64,000 bases of DNA from Rhabditoides inermis (taxonomy: Eukaryota; Nematoda; Chromadorea; Rhabditida; Rhabditidae): positions 274,501-338,500 of the forward strand of contig CAWZYM010000019.1 of NCBI GenBank assembly GCA_963966185.1. The letters run 5' to 3'. Positions 48,801-61,749 of this stretch are shown here, in pieces (positions within the stretch are counted from its first letter, which is position 1; every line of letters begins with the position of its first letter). The translations under genes and the position numbers were made by a program. Under the pieces are notes generated by a model. It saw nothing but the letters and a program-made list of their open reading frames with translations, had not been told where the DNA came from and did no database searches.

Positions 48801-51800
48801 GCTTCGCCAAATCATCAGCAAGCTGGTCGAAGCGATCAAGAGCATCAGCCTTGTCTGCCAGAGATCCACCAACACCTCCTAGCTGCTGGTCGAGGTTCTC
48901 AAGCTTGTCGAGCGTGTCAGAGCGGAGTTGAGATCCAGGCTCTGCAGTACAGTCGATGTCTTGGAGCAATTCGTTGAGACGATCCCTCGCGGGCTTCGCA
49001 TCTTCGATAGCCAGAAGAGCGGCCTTGATATCCTCGGGCGTGGCTCCACTGTGGTCAGCGGCAGATGCCTTGTCGATGGCATTAACAACCACGTCAGCAT
49101 GCTTGTCAATTTTAACGCTAACAGCAGCAAGCTTGTCAGCACTTTCCTTGTCCTTCTTCTCGAGTTCCTCCTTGATCTTATCGGCAAGATCCTGAGCCGT
49201 TTTCTTGATAGCACCAAGCTCCGTCTTCTCAACAGGGGCATCAATGGGCTGAGCAGCGAGTTGTTCGATTGCAGGCAGAATGTCGTTGTGAATATGTTCC
49301 AGATCCTTCTGAAGCTCTTCAACGGGAACGGCGGGCACGGTGGTGTCGTCCACAGATGGCGTCTTAGACTTCTTGCCCTTGTTCTTCTTTGATTTGGGCG
49401 CAGAAGTCGCAGGATTCATCTTGTCGGCAACATCATCAGTGTCCTTCTTGATATCAGCAATCGCTTTTTTGAGCTCATCAAGCTTGGCCTCCTCGTCAGC
49501 CTTCTTCTTGCGAAGGTCGTTGAGTTGAGCGAGCAGAGCCTTGGTCGTGTCATCGTCGGCGGGGAGGTTGTCGAGCTGCTTCTCAAGACTGTCGAGATCT
49601 GTAGGCGCGAGAGCAGTGAGCGGCAAATCGTTCAGCTTCTCCAGCTGCAGAGTTAGAAGCAGCAAAAGAGAAGTTGTTTCGTCTTTGTTCTCAAGTATCT
49701 CCACGAACTCGCCCGTCGTGGTGTCATTTAACGGAATCTCCACCACTCCCTGCAATGTATGTGTGAGTTCAATGTTAGTGAAGTACTCATGTACCTGTGT
49801 AGTGGATGAAACGTTGTCGGTGTAGTCGTTGTGGGTCTCGTCTGTAGGTAGTTCGATGATTTTGGACATGTCCGCTCCAGATGACGATGGTTGTTGTGAC
49901 TCCACATCGACCAATTGATTCTGAAACACAAAACATATGCAGAAGTAATATGTAAAATAGCATACCTCCAATGATCGAACCATGTCGCGAATCTTAGGCA
50001 GAGCTGGGCTGTCCGAAGGAAGCACAGCGATTTCGTCTTGTAGGTTGATCACGCCCTCCTAAAGAAATATTTTTATGTGTTCATACAAACATATACATTT
50101 CAACCTGCGACTAATTATCATAAAAGATATCTGTATTAAATTGTAACATACTTTGATGTTGTCGATAGCAGCATCGCTGTCGGTATTGTCGGCGGTAGCC
50201 TTGTGGAAGGTCTTGGCGGCGCGCACAAGGGCAACGTCGGTCGTCGCGTCCTCGTCTTGCATGTCGCCGCGCATATCGACGAGTCGGTCGCGTAGCGTTG
50301 CCAGTTCGATGGGTACATCTTGACTTTTCAGCGCCAGTAGCTTCTGCTCCACCACTTGGATGATTGTCGTCACCGTGTTCGTCACCATCACAAGCACCTT
50401 CCTCTTTCTGCGCGTCGGCGTCGCAGTTGGAGAGGATGACCTGAATGTAAATATGTCTGTCACCATGATACTTTTTTTTAAGTGACACGTACCTGGGGTC
50501 CAACTCGCTCTCAACGTATTTGCGGGGCTGACCGCACAGCGTCTTGAGGAGGTTCATGTGGAGCTGAAGGTTCTCCAGTTCCTCGCCCACTTCTCCCAAA
50601 TCCGCCGGCTCGCTCTCCCGCACCTTCCTCTCCAGCTCCGCCAAGTCTGATAGCACCGATCTGAAACATACAGATTCAAAATATGGAAAGAAGAAACATA
50701 TCGTGAGTAACTGTGCGCATTTTCAAACTAATTGAAATATCATAACGAATGTACTATTGAAAATCCTCACCTGTACTTGCTTCCTAGTGCGATCTCCTCG
50801 TCGACTTCTGCTTGAATCTCAGCGCGCAGCTTCTCGCTAGTCGCCTTCACCTGCTGCATGCGGTGCTTGAGCGCTTCGTAGCGAGCGAGCTGCTCTCCGG
50901 ACAGTGCCTTCTCGAGGTCCGGATTGCCCTGCTCGGTCTGCACCAGCCAGGCGAGCATGTTGTCGAGTCGCGCAATGTCGTGTTGTCCATGACCGATCGG
51001 CTTCGCACCGTCACTGTATCCGGCTTGGATGTCCGCGGGAATGCCGGCAGCCTTGATGAGCTCCTTGTCGAGTTCCGCCAGAAACTCGTCGAGCTCGTAC
51101 TGCTGGGTGTTCATCTCGCGCGGCTCCGACCTGTCAGCCGGCTCGCTCAGAACCTCGCGATCGGTCGACGACGCTATCGAAGACGCAACAGACGACACCG
51201 ACAGCTGAATGGAAAAACTGTTTACACGAACTCAGCTATTGTACATAGTATGAACTAATATTGAAAGTATTCCGTACCTGCGACACGAGATCGCTGCTGG
51301 GCAGGTCGACAGTCTGAATGTGGAGGGGAAGGGCGCGGTCTGCCTGACCGAGCTGAGCCTGCTCCTCCGGACGGCCCAGTTCGTAGGCGCCGAGTCTGAG
51401 CAGAAGGTGGCGGTAGCGAGTGCACACCTCTTCGATCGGACCACGATTCTCAACCTGCAAAAATAGCAAATCGACAAACTAATATAAAAATAAGTCGACT
51501 AGAGGAATGAGGAAGATCTGCGGTCATCAACAACAAACGTGATCCGCACACTATACACTCCCGATCGATGCGCCTCGATCAGTTGTTTTCGAATGCTCTC
51601 AACTACAAGAGCCGAGGGACACGAGAGAGAGAGTGATGCCAAAATGCAAACGTGACAACAGCTGTCACTGATGCCTGGCTCTTGAGTTGTTTCAAAATCG
51701 CCCTCTCAAGTTGCGAAGCGACACGCGCGCTTTGGAAATAACCCGCTCGCATTGTCTCACCTTGAGGGCCTCCATCTTGAGCACGAGCTTCTGATGGCTG

Positions 51801-52824
51801 AGGCAGTTCTCGCGGATGATGCGCAGCTTGTGACGCTTGACGGCGGGGTCTTCGGCGGATGCTTCGACGGCGTCGACGTCCTCCTCGGCGGCCGCGATCC
51901 AGCGCGCGAACGCCGGCAGCTTCGAGAGCAGCTTCTCCTCGTGGCGACGCACCCGCTGCTGCTCGTGCAGCAGACGCGCGATCCGCCCGTCCAGAGAGAA
52001 CGCCTACAATCACAAGACGTTCGTATTTGATCCCTTTTTGATATCGTGATAAAAAAAATATATTAATTACAGTAGTCGTACATCAACTTCTAATAAAATA
52101 GTAAAAACTGATGATAAACATAACATTAACTATTTCCACCCTCACCTTCCTCTCCATGTCTCCGAACTCGGCCTTGAGCCTCAACCGCAGTTGAGCGCCG
52201 ACGTTCTTTTCCAGATCCGAGACGTCTCGCTTCCAGTCACACCAAACACCGTCTCGCAGAGTAATCACCTGACATAATAATTGTGCAAAAATCACTCGTA
52301 AAGCAGGAATCTCACCTCCCCGCAGGTACCAATGAAATCAAGCGGTTCACAATTTCAGTGAACCTTCTAGGGTTATCGCTAGAGCTCCCGCAGTGGCAGG
52401 ATAGACACCTAGCGACGGCACTCGGACACAAACGACTATGGAGTGTGAGAGAGTGTGGTATTCGATCTGTACGTGTCAACACTGAGTCTACATACATGAG
52501 TCGCAGTGGCGGCAATGGGAAACCAGTCGATTTGTCGAAGGGTAAGCAAATACACACCACCCAAAGTAGTGCACGCGGATAGAGAACCGATGCGGCAATT
52601 ATTGAGATGCAAGAGGGCGTTACTAGAGACGTTGTGGAATGTTTCTCAAAGTAAAGGAAGTCTCACCTCGTCGATTCTGCCAGTCTCGATGAGCATCTCC
52701 AGCTCGGCTTCGTGCTCATAGAAACGAGCGTTGAGCCTCTCGATGTAGAGCTGAATCAGCCGGAGGAGCAACGCGCGGCGGCGCTCCTGCCGCTCCGCCA
52801 AGCGGTCCTGCAGAAGGGGCAGGT

Positions 52825-52880
<56 letters not shown>

Positions 52881-52881
52881 A

Positions 52882-52924
<43 letters not shown>

Positions 52925-53402
52925 CACTCTGAGCGCGCCAACGCGTCGCATCGTCTCCTCGTCCATGCTCTGGCAGTTGATCTCCTCGAGCAGTCTGTCC
53001 TCAACGGCCTCGTCTTCCTTCAGCCGCAACATGCCGGCGAGCGAGGGCTCGGGCTGTGGCAGCGGCGCGGCGAGCAGCGAGGTGAGTTGCTGGAGGAGCT
53101 GGTCGATGGACGGCTCGGCGGACAGGCCGCGACAGCGGCGGCGGTACTGCTTCAGCAGCGCCGGCAGCGACACGTCCGTCACCGTCATCTCGGCGGGCGG
53201 CTGCAGCTGCTGCAGCCGGAGCTGCTGCTGCTCCAGCGCCACCACGCGCTCGTTCGTCTGCAACATTACAAGTTCATCACAAGATGAGCCCATACTCACT
53301 CTAATGTCTCGTTGTTCGGCGATTTCGTCGGAGGGGGCAGCGTCGTTCTCTTCGGAGATCGCGCCCGACTGAGCACACGTCACGTAACTGAAACGGCACA
53401 GT

Positions 53403-53443
<41 letters not shown>

Positions 53444-54792
53444 TCCACTCACATGACGAGCTCGTCGAGGTAGGCTCTCCTGCGGCGCATCAGCTCCGCG
53501 AGTTTCTCCAGTTCATGGTGCAGCATGTTGAGCTTCTCGTTGACGCGATCGAACTCGAGCTGGAAGAAGCTTCCCTGGATGGAGGCGACCTCGGCGCGGA
53601 GTCGCTCCGCGTCCGGGCGCCACTCGGAGTCCACGCGGGCGACCAGGTCGCCCAGCTCGGTGGCCACGGCAGGGGTCTCCGAGAAGCGGATCGTGTTCCA
53701 TTCGGCGTTCTTCGCGCGAAGAGTCTGCAACCGGATTCATCATCCCTGCGCCACTCTGCATAAAACTCATAGAGATAGTTCGCAACTCTCTGATCGCATT
53801 TCAGATCGTGCGAAGAGCGACTGTCAATAGGATTTCCGTACGGCAACAGTGTTCACAACTGTATCCAGCTCACTCACTCGGATCGCGTCGTAGAATGTCT
53901 GCAGGCGTCGGAACAAGTCCATCTTTGCCTGCAGGGTATGTCGTGTGTCGGCCAGTCGTCGCGCCAGCTCGTCACTCTTCAATGCTCGCACCTCACTGCC
54001 CACCTCCTGAAACAAAATAACATCAGCAAACAGCGATTATCAGCAGGGATTATCAACTGATCGGGGAGAGAGAGGGGGGAGGGGAAGAGAGGTTTCGCAG
54101 TGGCAGAAGGGGACGTGATCAATCTCGAATTGAATGTGCGCCAAGGAGTGGAGTGTTCGCTTGCGAATAAACACTCACGCCAGTTTCTCTCGAAAGCAAT
54201 CACAGGAAATCACAAGACAACGAGTATAGCAGATGAGTGTAAAACTTCACAGACATACGCAAACTGTTACAATGGACTAAATCATATGATCGCAATCTCG
54301 ACAATCAGTTGACATAGCTCGCAGGGAAGACAACACGGATGATATCAGTGGAAGCTCTCGAAAGTAATCTGTTGACAGAGCGCGGAAATGTACACTGCAA
54401 GACTGCGGACATGCCATTGGAAAGAACGAAGGAACGGCGGAGAAACGGTTTTTGCGCATTTGCGGCGCGTTGAGGCGGCTCGGATGACAGGAGGTAAGCG
54501 GGAGAGTGAGTCAATCACACCGACGATGGGAGCGCGCGCAGTGGCCAGAGCCTCACATTCAGTCATTCAGTGTGTGATAATAATATTGCATCGCCCTCAC
54601 TGCGTGTGTATCGCTGCTCACTCAAAGGCCAATAAACCGCTGGTGATCAAGCACCCTCCCAAAAAGAGAGAGATGGGAACATTGAGCCGATCGATTGCTG
54701 AGATTAGCGCGAGTGTGTTCACATATGGGCGTTTGGTAGAGGGGACGAAATTACATCATGCGACACGAAAACAGTTAGGCTGCTGCATATTC

Positions 54793-54838
<46 letters not shown>

Positions 54839-55563
54839 CATTATTTCAATTACTGAGGATACATCCAAGGAGAAACGATCACTTCACCAGACATCAGACA
54901 CATCACAGAGACACATCTTGAGAAAAGCGAGGATTTGCTCGAAGGGAGAAAAAGAGAGGCGCGATTTGCACGATCAGACAGCGGAGCCAGAGGGAAGCGC
55001 GAGGCGAGCGATGAAAAAAAGAGAAGAAAGTGAAAGGAGCCGCTGTGAGATCGCAGAAACTAAAAATCTCACGTTCCAGAGATGCCCCATAACCCCACCG
55101 TTATTCGCTGAGAGAGAACCGTATGCGCTGCGATAACAAGCGATAAATTCAATGAAGGTCGTAGTGGAGAGAGAAAACTTGCAAACAAGACAAGATCGAT
55201 GGGAGCCAAGTTGCGAAGACACGCGTAAAGGCATAGGCATAGGAAATCTCGAAAGCAACCCGATCGGAATCGACCGCAAGGTCAGATCGCGCAGCAAGCG
55301 AAGCTAGCTATCGGAACGCCAGAACATGACTATTTATACTTTCCGATAACGCAACAAGAATTAATATTCATAGACCGCAAAAAGATCAATCTGAACACAA
55401 CGAAATGCTATACGAACGACGCACGGGAATGGAACTAGGAAAAAGGAAGCTGAAGAAGGTCTGCGCTTTTGCAACAAATGACAAGATATGTGGCGGCGGC
55501 GGGCCCTGCTGGCTTTCGAGTGGATTGAGGGATAACAGGACCTGCGTGCAAATCAAGAGTGCT

Positions 55564-55610
<47 letters not shown>

Positions 55611-57203
55611 TGGCAAACGAGTGTGACATCAAATTGCGAGCAGAGAGCGCGTTGCAGAATACTATAAGCGCAGAAAAAGAAACGCGAAAAAGAGTAATCC
55701 TGTTAGCCACGGCATGTACACGAAACTTCGAGAAGAAACACCGAAAATGAGTGAATCATCAATCATCGTTTTGCGAACGGCGCGAGTGAATGAGGGAGGG
55801 GTGGGAGAAAGTGGTGGGTTGCGCTTTTACATACATTACACACCAAGGCTGGAAGAGATGCGAGCGTTGCTTACCTGCGAGCGAATGAGTGCGTTTTGGA
55901 GTCAGACGAGAGTATAGCAAAATATACGTCAGTCAGTTAGTGCGGGTGTTTCAGAAATGCCGAGAGCGCCTCCGATCATATCCGATGTCACACTATTCGC
56001 TGATCTTAGGAGAGAGAGAGAGAGGGAGGGAGAGAGAGAGAGAGAGAGATCAAAGATGCCCAGAGGGTAATTCGATCGCTCACCCTTCTCTCGGCAAAAA
56101 CACGTATCCTAAACTATTGGTGACAGATGTTGTTGGCTGACAAACGTCATTACAAGAAGGGAACATTTGCAAAATGCTATCAAATTAAAAGTCGCAGAAC
56201 GGCAGGCTGACCCGATTAGCGGTCGACGAATATAGACACAGAACGATGGTCACGAGACTCGCTGATTTGAGAAGTACCACATGTGACAGAGTGTGCATTC
56301 GACCCACACAAACACACTCGCATTGTAAACACATAAAAACATCGACTATCTCAAGACGCTGACACGGACCCCGCTGATGTCTCGAGTATGTGAGAGGGAG
56401 AGTTTGAAGCAGAGAGAGAGATGGGGGAGAGAGAGAGAGATGGGAGAGAGAGGGGGAACCCACTCGTCAACAACCCCTATCTCAGCGGTCGTCTGAATCA
56501 GCCGAGCGTTCGCCTCACAAGAATGTTGTGAGAGACAGTAGTGAGAGACAGTAGTGAGAGAATCCGGGAATCAATAAATAACACTCTACGCAGAAGCGGC
56601 AAAGCAGCGGTCAAAGCAGATAAGGGTAAGGAGCGTGGACGATAAAAACGTGTCACTTTGAAAGCGCTCAAAGAAACAAGCGTCCAGATATCACTGGGTG
56701 TGGCGCCAGCCAGAAACAGCGACGACATGAGGCGATTGCATGACCCACACGTTGTAATGTAACAGCGAACACTGGCAGTTAAAACGCGAAAACACACTCA
56801 TAAAACGATGTTGCGACAAAGTGGCGCAGTGGCGGAGACAGTGCAGTAGATGGATCGATCAATTAGAATGAACAAAAAAGGAGCGGAGCGTCTACATTGG
56901 GGAATGGGAGAGACGGCTGTGGTGGAGAAAAAGTGCACTTTGCGATTGGTGCGCGTACTGTATGGCACAGTGGCGGGGCTTTGAAGGCCGGCCACTATAC
57001 ATGACGGGGGAAACATCAACCGAAAACCGAATCGCAGAGAAGACAACCCCATAAAGGCGCGTATAACGATGCGTGAAACGACAGATAATGTTTCTCTTTC
57101 TCCAAATATCTCGCTCGGAAAGGGTACGGAGGATCAAGGGATGCGCAAGGACGCCGCGGGGCAGACAGACGAGAGAGAGAGAGAGAGAGAGAGATAGAGA
57201 GAT

Positions 57204-57255
<52 letters not shown>

Positions 57256-57721
57256 GGCTGCGGATACAGTGCAGGTGAGATGACAAAAGATTAATGAGCG
57301 AAGATAGCCGTGCGATATTCCAATATGCATATAGTGAGTGGCGGGGAAGACGGGTGAAACTGGCGCGGAATGTGATGATCAAAGAGGAATTCGAATGTGC
57401 GACTGGAGCGAGAGAGCGGGAAAGAGAAAGAGACCAAAGAAGAGTGCGCTGCTAACTGAATGGCATGTCAGACTGGCCAGGCATTGTAAAGTCTCTCTGC
57501 TGGCTGGCGGCCGCGCGTGTTTCCAATATAATATCTCACCTACCAGAAGAAAAAGAGACACGCCTCATCGATCACGATTATGATTTGTTGAGCGACTATA
57601 CTGAACGACACTGGGACGCGGGACAAGGGAGACCGAAGCCGGCACGGGACGCGAAATCAAAAACACATATGCACGCACGCACGACAGTAGGCAACAACAA
57701 GAGGGCAGGTACAACTATGCG

Positions 57722-57775
<54 letters not shown>

Positions 57776-60700
57776 TAGGGAGAGAGAGAGGAAGGGGAGG
57801 GAGAGAGGGAGACTCACGTCGAGGCAGGCCCACGCGACAGGCAGGTCGTCCTCGCCGGACATTGCCAGTTCCTGTAGCTTGGCGCGCATCGTCGCCTCGG
57901 CAGATAGCCGGGCGGACGCCAGCGAGTCGGAGAGCTGCGCGCGCAGAGAGGGCTGAAGGGGACATTGAATAGATATGGTGGTGTGAGATGTTAAAGCCAG
58001 GGCCACTCTAGCCACGAGTGTGGGAAATACTTATCTTTATCCTACGTTTTACGGCTTTACGGCCTTCAATAGGGATGTGTGGCAATACCATTGGATAGAT
58101 AGACAGGATGGGTGTGCACTCACGTTCTCCACTTCCCCGGCCGCCGCGAGCAGCTCGTCCAGTTCCTCCAGCATCTCCACGTGCACCGTCTTCTGCGTCG
58201 TCATGATCGTGATGATCGTCTGAAGTGAGGAGTTCTTTCCTTCTCTCTCTCTCTCCCCCCCCCCCCCCCCCCCCGCTCTCTCTCTCTCTCTCTCTCTCTC
58301 TCCCGCACTCACCTCTATCCGGATGACGACCCGCTGCCACACCTCGTACTGCCGCACCTTCTCGGCCCAGCGTCGGTTGACGGCGTCCAGACGGGGCGAG
58401 CGCCAGCCGACCAGGATCCGATCGCAGTCCTCCCAGTCGCGGATCGAAGCGCGCATCTCGTAGTCGTCCTTCTCCTTCCTATCCACGATCTGCTCCTTGC
58501 GCCGGATCAGCTCTGCAACCATGAATAATCAATCAATCAATCGTTTATCCGGAATCGTTGTATCTGAAAACGATTCCGGAAACCGAATAGTTTATGGCTA
58601 TCGCATTTGAAGCACTCACCCTTGGCGAACTCCTTGTCAATGGGTGCCTCGGAAGACGCTCTGCTGGGGGTGGAAGAAGAAGCTCGCATGGGTGTCTCGA
58701 CCCGTGACCGACCGAGCATCCGGTCGAGCAGTCTCTCGTACTCCTCCCGGTAGTCGGTCGTGTCGATGATGTACGCGTAGTCGTCGCCCTCCAGCGACTC
58801 GATCAGCTTCATAATCTGATCGAGCACGTCTTCCGCCTTGGCGCGCTCCTGAAATCGACGGAATACTATACACGTGCATCACTCGTACTCACGTAGGCGT
58901 CGTCGCTGTGAAGCCAGCGCGTCACCTCCTGCAGGTACTTCTCGAGGGCGGTGAGCTTGGGTCGGAGGTGTTCCATGTGCTTGGCCTTGGTGGTGAGGTC
59001 CATGCGCAGTGCCTGCTCGGACACCGACTCCTTGCCGGACGGAGCTGCGCGCTCGCGGAGGTGGTACTAGAGAAGGGACACGGTTCATCGGGCCTGCACA
59101 TGCCACTCACATCGATTCTGACGAGCAGGTCGACGAGCTTGGAGCTGTGTCGCACTCTCTCCGCGGCGAGTCTCCGGCCCACATCTCGGGGCAGCGAGTC
59201 GCCGCGGGAAGTCGACGGCTGCAGGTCTACTACCAGACGGCCGCCCACAGAGTACTGTAACAGAGTACTGTACTTGCGGTTACGGTATGGTTGATCCCCC
59301 CGATCCCGTGATTTTGAAAAGTTGTGCTACCCGATGTTCCCATCTTTCATGAGTCAACGCGCGGCGCGCAACAAAGCGCAAGAAAGTGTTCTTTTATGTC
59401 TGGTGCGCTTTCGATTCATTCAAACTTGGCGCGCATTCGATCACTGCGAAACGTTGATGAATGGCCGGACTACTCTATCTGACACGCCATGATTTGTTGG
59501 GAGCGGCGTGACTGATTACTGATAACTGTGTGCGTGGGTGGGGGAAGGTCATATCCGACCCCTCGCAGATCCAAGCGCCTCTTTTCTCTTTCATCTCTCG
59601 ATCGCCGCCGCGCGAGAAATTTATGTATTTCTCGTCACACCGTATACAATGCGCCGAGATTTCCACTGGCCAGAATTTACGGTCTCCCAACTTGGAGACT
59701 GTGCGTGATATATGAAGAATCGCGAAGAATACACCATGAATTCTCGCCGGCTAGCGAGTTTGCACTTTCCCGTGTTGTTCAATTTTGATTTTCGAAACGC
59801 CCCTATTCCAATAATAATACCACGTCAACCGAACCGCACTCGTGAGTTGATAAGCCACTATCGGGCCGACTCTGCAAACCGATTCCACGCATCACTTTCC
59901 ATTGAAAAATGCTATAGCCACTGCCACACGCCACAGACACGCCCATCAATGCTAGAAAAACAACGACGCAACAAGAGATAGCAGGAGAGAGAAAGCGAAC
60001 ACACAAGCCGGTGTAAAGTGGAACTGATACACTGAGTTGCGAAATGATGGGGAAGTAATCTGGGACGTACCTTGGTGAGCTCGCGCGCCCTCTGGTGCAG
60101 GTTGTCGAGTCTCTGCTGGACTGCGACTCGGGCGGAGGGACAGAGCAGGGGGTAGAGTCGGTCGGCGCCCGCCGACACGGACCGCAGCGCGGCCGACTCG
60201 CCCTGCAGCAGGTTCTGCCCCGTGCCCCGGCCCTCCTCGGCCAGCCGCTCCAGCGGCGCCATCTCCTCCTCCCACTCACGCCACATGGCCTGGAACGTCA
60301 GGTAAAGGTAAAGGTATCCCCCAAGATTACGGCAGGTCGAAGGAAGACTATGCCAGGTAGTCTCACCTGAAGGTGGAGCAGCTCGGTGCGCATCTGCTCG
60401 AATCGGTTGAGCGTGCGCTTGCCGCGCTCGTCGCTCTGCCGCTGCAGGTTGTCTGTGTCCAGTCGGGTCTCTGCAATGCGCATCGTAGAGATTGAGGGAA
60501 AGAACGAGAGTGAGACACTCACCCATCTGTCCGCGAATCGTCTGTCGCAGGTTCTCCTCGTGCTTCCGGTGGCGCGCCTTCGGGTTCTCGCCGGTCAGCT
60601 GGGTGTGTTCCTTCACCCATCGGTTCAGAATCGACAGCGAGTCGGCCGTCTGCCACAACCTCATCTGAAAAATGAGACATGACGTCATTTCCCTCAAAAC

Positions 60701-61702
60701 TTCTTCCACTAACCTTGTCCTCGACATCCGCCAGGTATGCAAGGACATGATAGTGTGCGAGTAGAATCCTGAGTGTCGCCAGTCTGAGTGGGGCCTCGTC
60801 GGCCAGTCTCTCCATGCGCACTCGCAGCGGCTCGACGAATTCGGCCGGCAGCGGCCGCCCGCTCACTCCCTTGGTCTGCACCGCGCGACGCATCTCCTCG
60901 AGGTGCCGAGCAGTGTCGGCAAAGTGCTTGTTGTGCTGCTGCACCATGGTCTTCAGGTGGTGCACCGTCTTGACGGGGTCTTCCGGGTTGAGGTGGAGGG
61001 GCGTGGAGCACAGCATCTGTCCGTCGGTGGTCCACTGCGAGAGGGAGGCGAGCGGCTCCGGCAGATCGCGTTCCGCGCGCGCCGCCGCCGCCTCCAGCTG
61101 CATGCGGATCTGCTCCCATCTGCAAGATACACAGTAAGTACAGTAATCCCGAATTACTGTAATCCAAAGTACAGTAACACCCACTTCTCATCGATCGCCG
61201 CCAGTTGATCGGTGGTGAATTGGGTGCGGGTGGCCATGAGCGTCTGGAATGAGTGTCGGTGCTCGAGCATCTCGCGACGCACGCGGAAGTACGTCTGCAA
61301 AAAAGTTCGAATCACAACCACAGTTTGCTCCAACTACAATCACAAAATGAAAACAGGACGTACATCCTGGTCCTCCTTGCGCAGGTCCATGACGCAGGTG
61401 ACGTCGAGCCAGCGCAGGAAGAGCGTGTACTCGTCGTGCTCCTCGATCGTCGTGCGGCTCTCGCCGAACGTGCGCACGAACTGCGAGACGTAAGTGATGA
61501 TGGAGCGCTTGTCCGGCTTCGTGCAGTCCACGTCGTCAACCTGGACAATACGAGTTTACAGAAGAACTTTTTTCAAGCGACAGATGAACGTACCTCAAGT
61601 AGTCTCCGGATACCGAGGTGACGCTGCGCCATCTCGAACGCGTTCTCCAGGTTTTCCCTTGCCGGAGCCTCGCGAACTCTGTAGAGAGGGAGTGGTGAGC
61701 GA

Positions 61703-61749
<47 letters not shown>

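Larger units (their letters stand above)
1..49651 (-). repeat. Tandem array of giant nesprin repeat exons (17 units, two length classes)
   Basis: Head-to-tail units of about 2665 bp (S) or 3655 bp (L), each one exon plus one intron. All units share a 518-codon 5' module (X) and a 194-codon 3' module (B2). Between them S units carry a 122-codon block (B1), while L units carry a 452-codon block (A plus C). A is a diverged relative of B1 and the start of B2; C has no counterpart in S units. The repeats are rich in Asp, Lys, Leu and Ala with few aromatics, as expected for long coiled or spectrin-like helices. The 5' edge of repeat homology is near 49651, where U0 switches from unique sequence to L-type sequence. 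The array continues past position 1. Confidence 0.95.
54007..57817 (-). other. Large intron (3811 bp) with GA/CT microsatellites
   Basis: Bounded by GTGAGT at its 5' end (57817) and TTTTGTTTCAG at its 3' end (54007). No exon that fits the frame was found inside. It holds GA tracts at 54804-54837, 55568-55607, 56009-56049, 56421-56454, 57171-57253 and 57724-57812, and one TATA-like site at 55330-55338. As by far the largest intron, between CH-proximal and array-proximal halves, it is a plausible place for an internal promoter. Confidence 0.8.

Noticed and set aside
1..49651. Array as a pure assembly duplication artefact
   Set aside because: Each unit carries private substitutions, two have private 6-bp deletions and unit lengths differ, so the copies are distinct. 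Exact copy number still needs long reads.
53368..53387. Alternative acceptor GCTCAG for exon 22
   Set aside because: It would put exon 22 out of frame with exon 21; the upstream CCGTTTCAG fits both consensus and phase.
54388..54921. Plus-strand frame of 177 codons in the large intron
   Set aside because: It runs through a GA microsatellite (RERERER product), has no recognisable domain and no supporting splice pattern.
57465..57956. Plus-strand frame of 163 codons
   Set aside because: Half of it is microsatellite-encoded Arg/Glu and it overlaps the real exon 57818-57952 on the other strand.
58879..59106. Minus-strand frame of 75 codons with Pro/Arg-rich product
   Set aside because: Wrong frame of the real exon 58893-59066, which reads as a spectrin-like helix between good splice sites.
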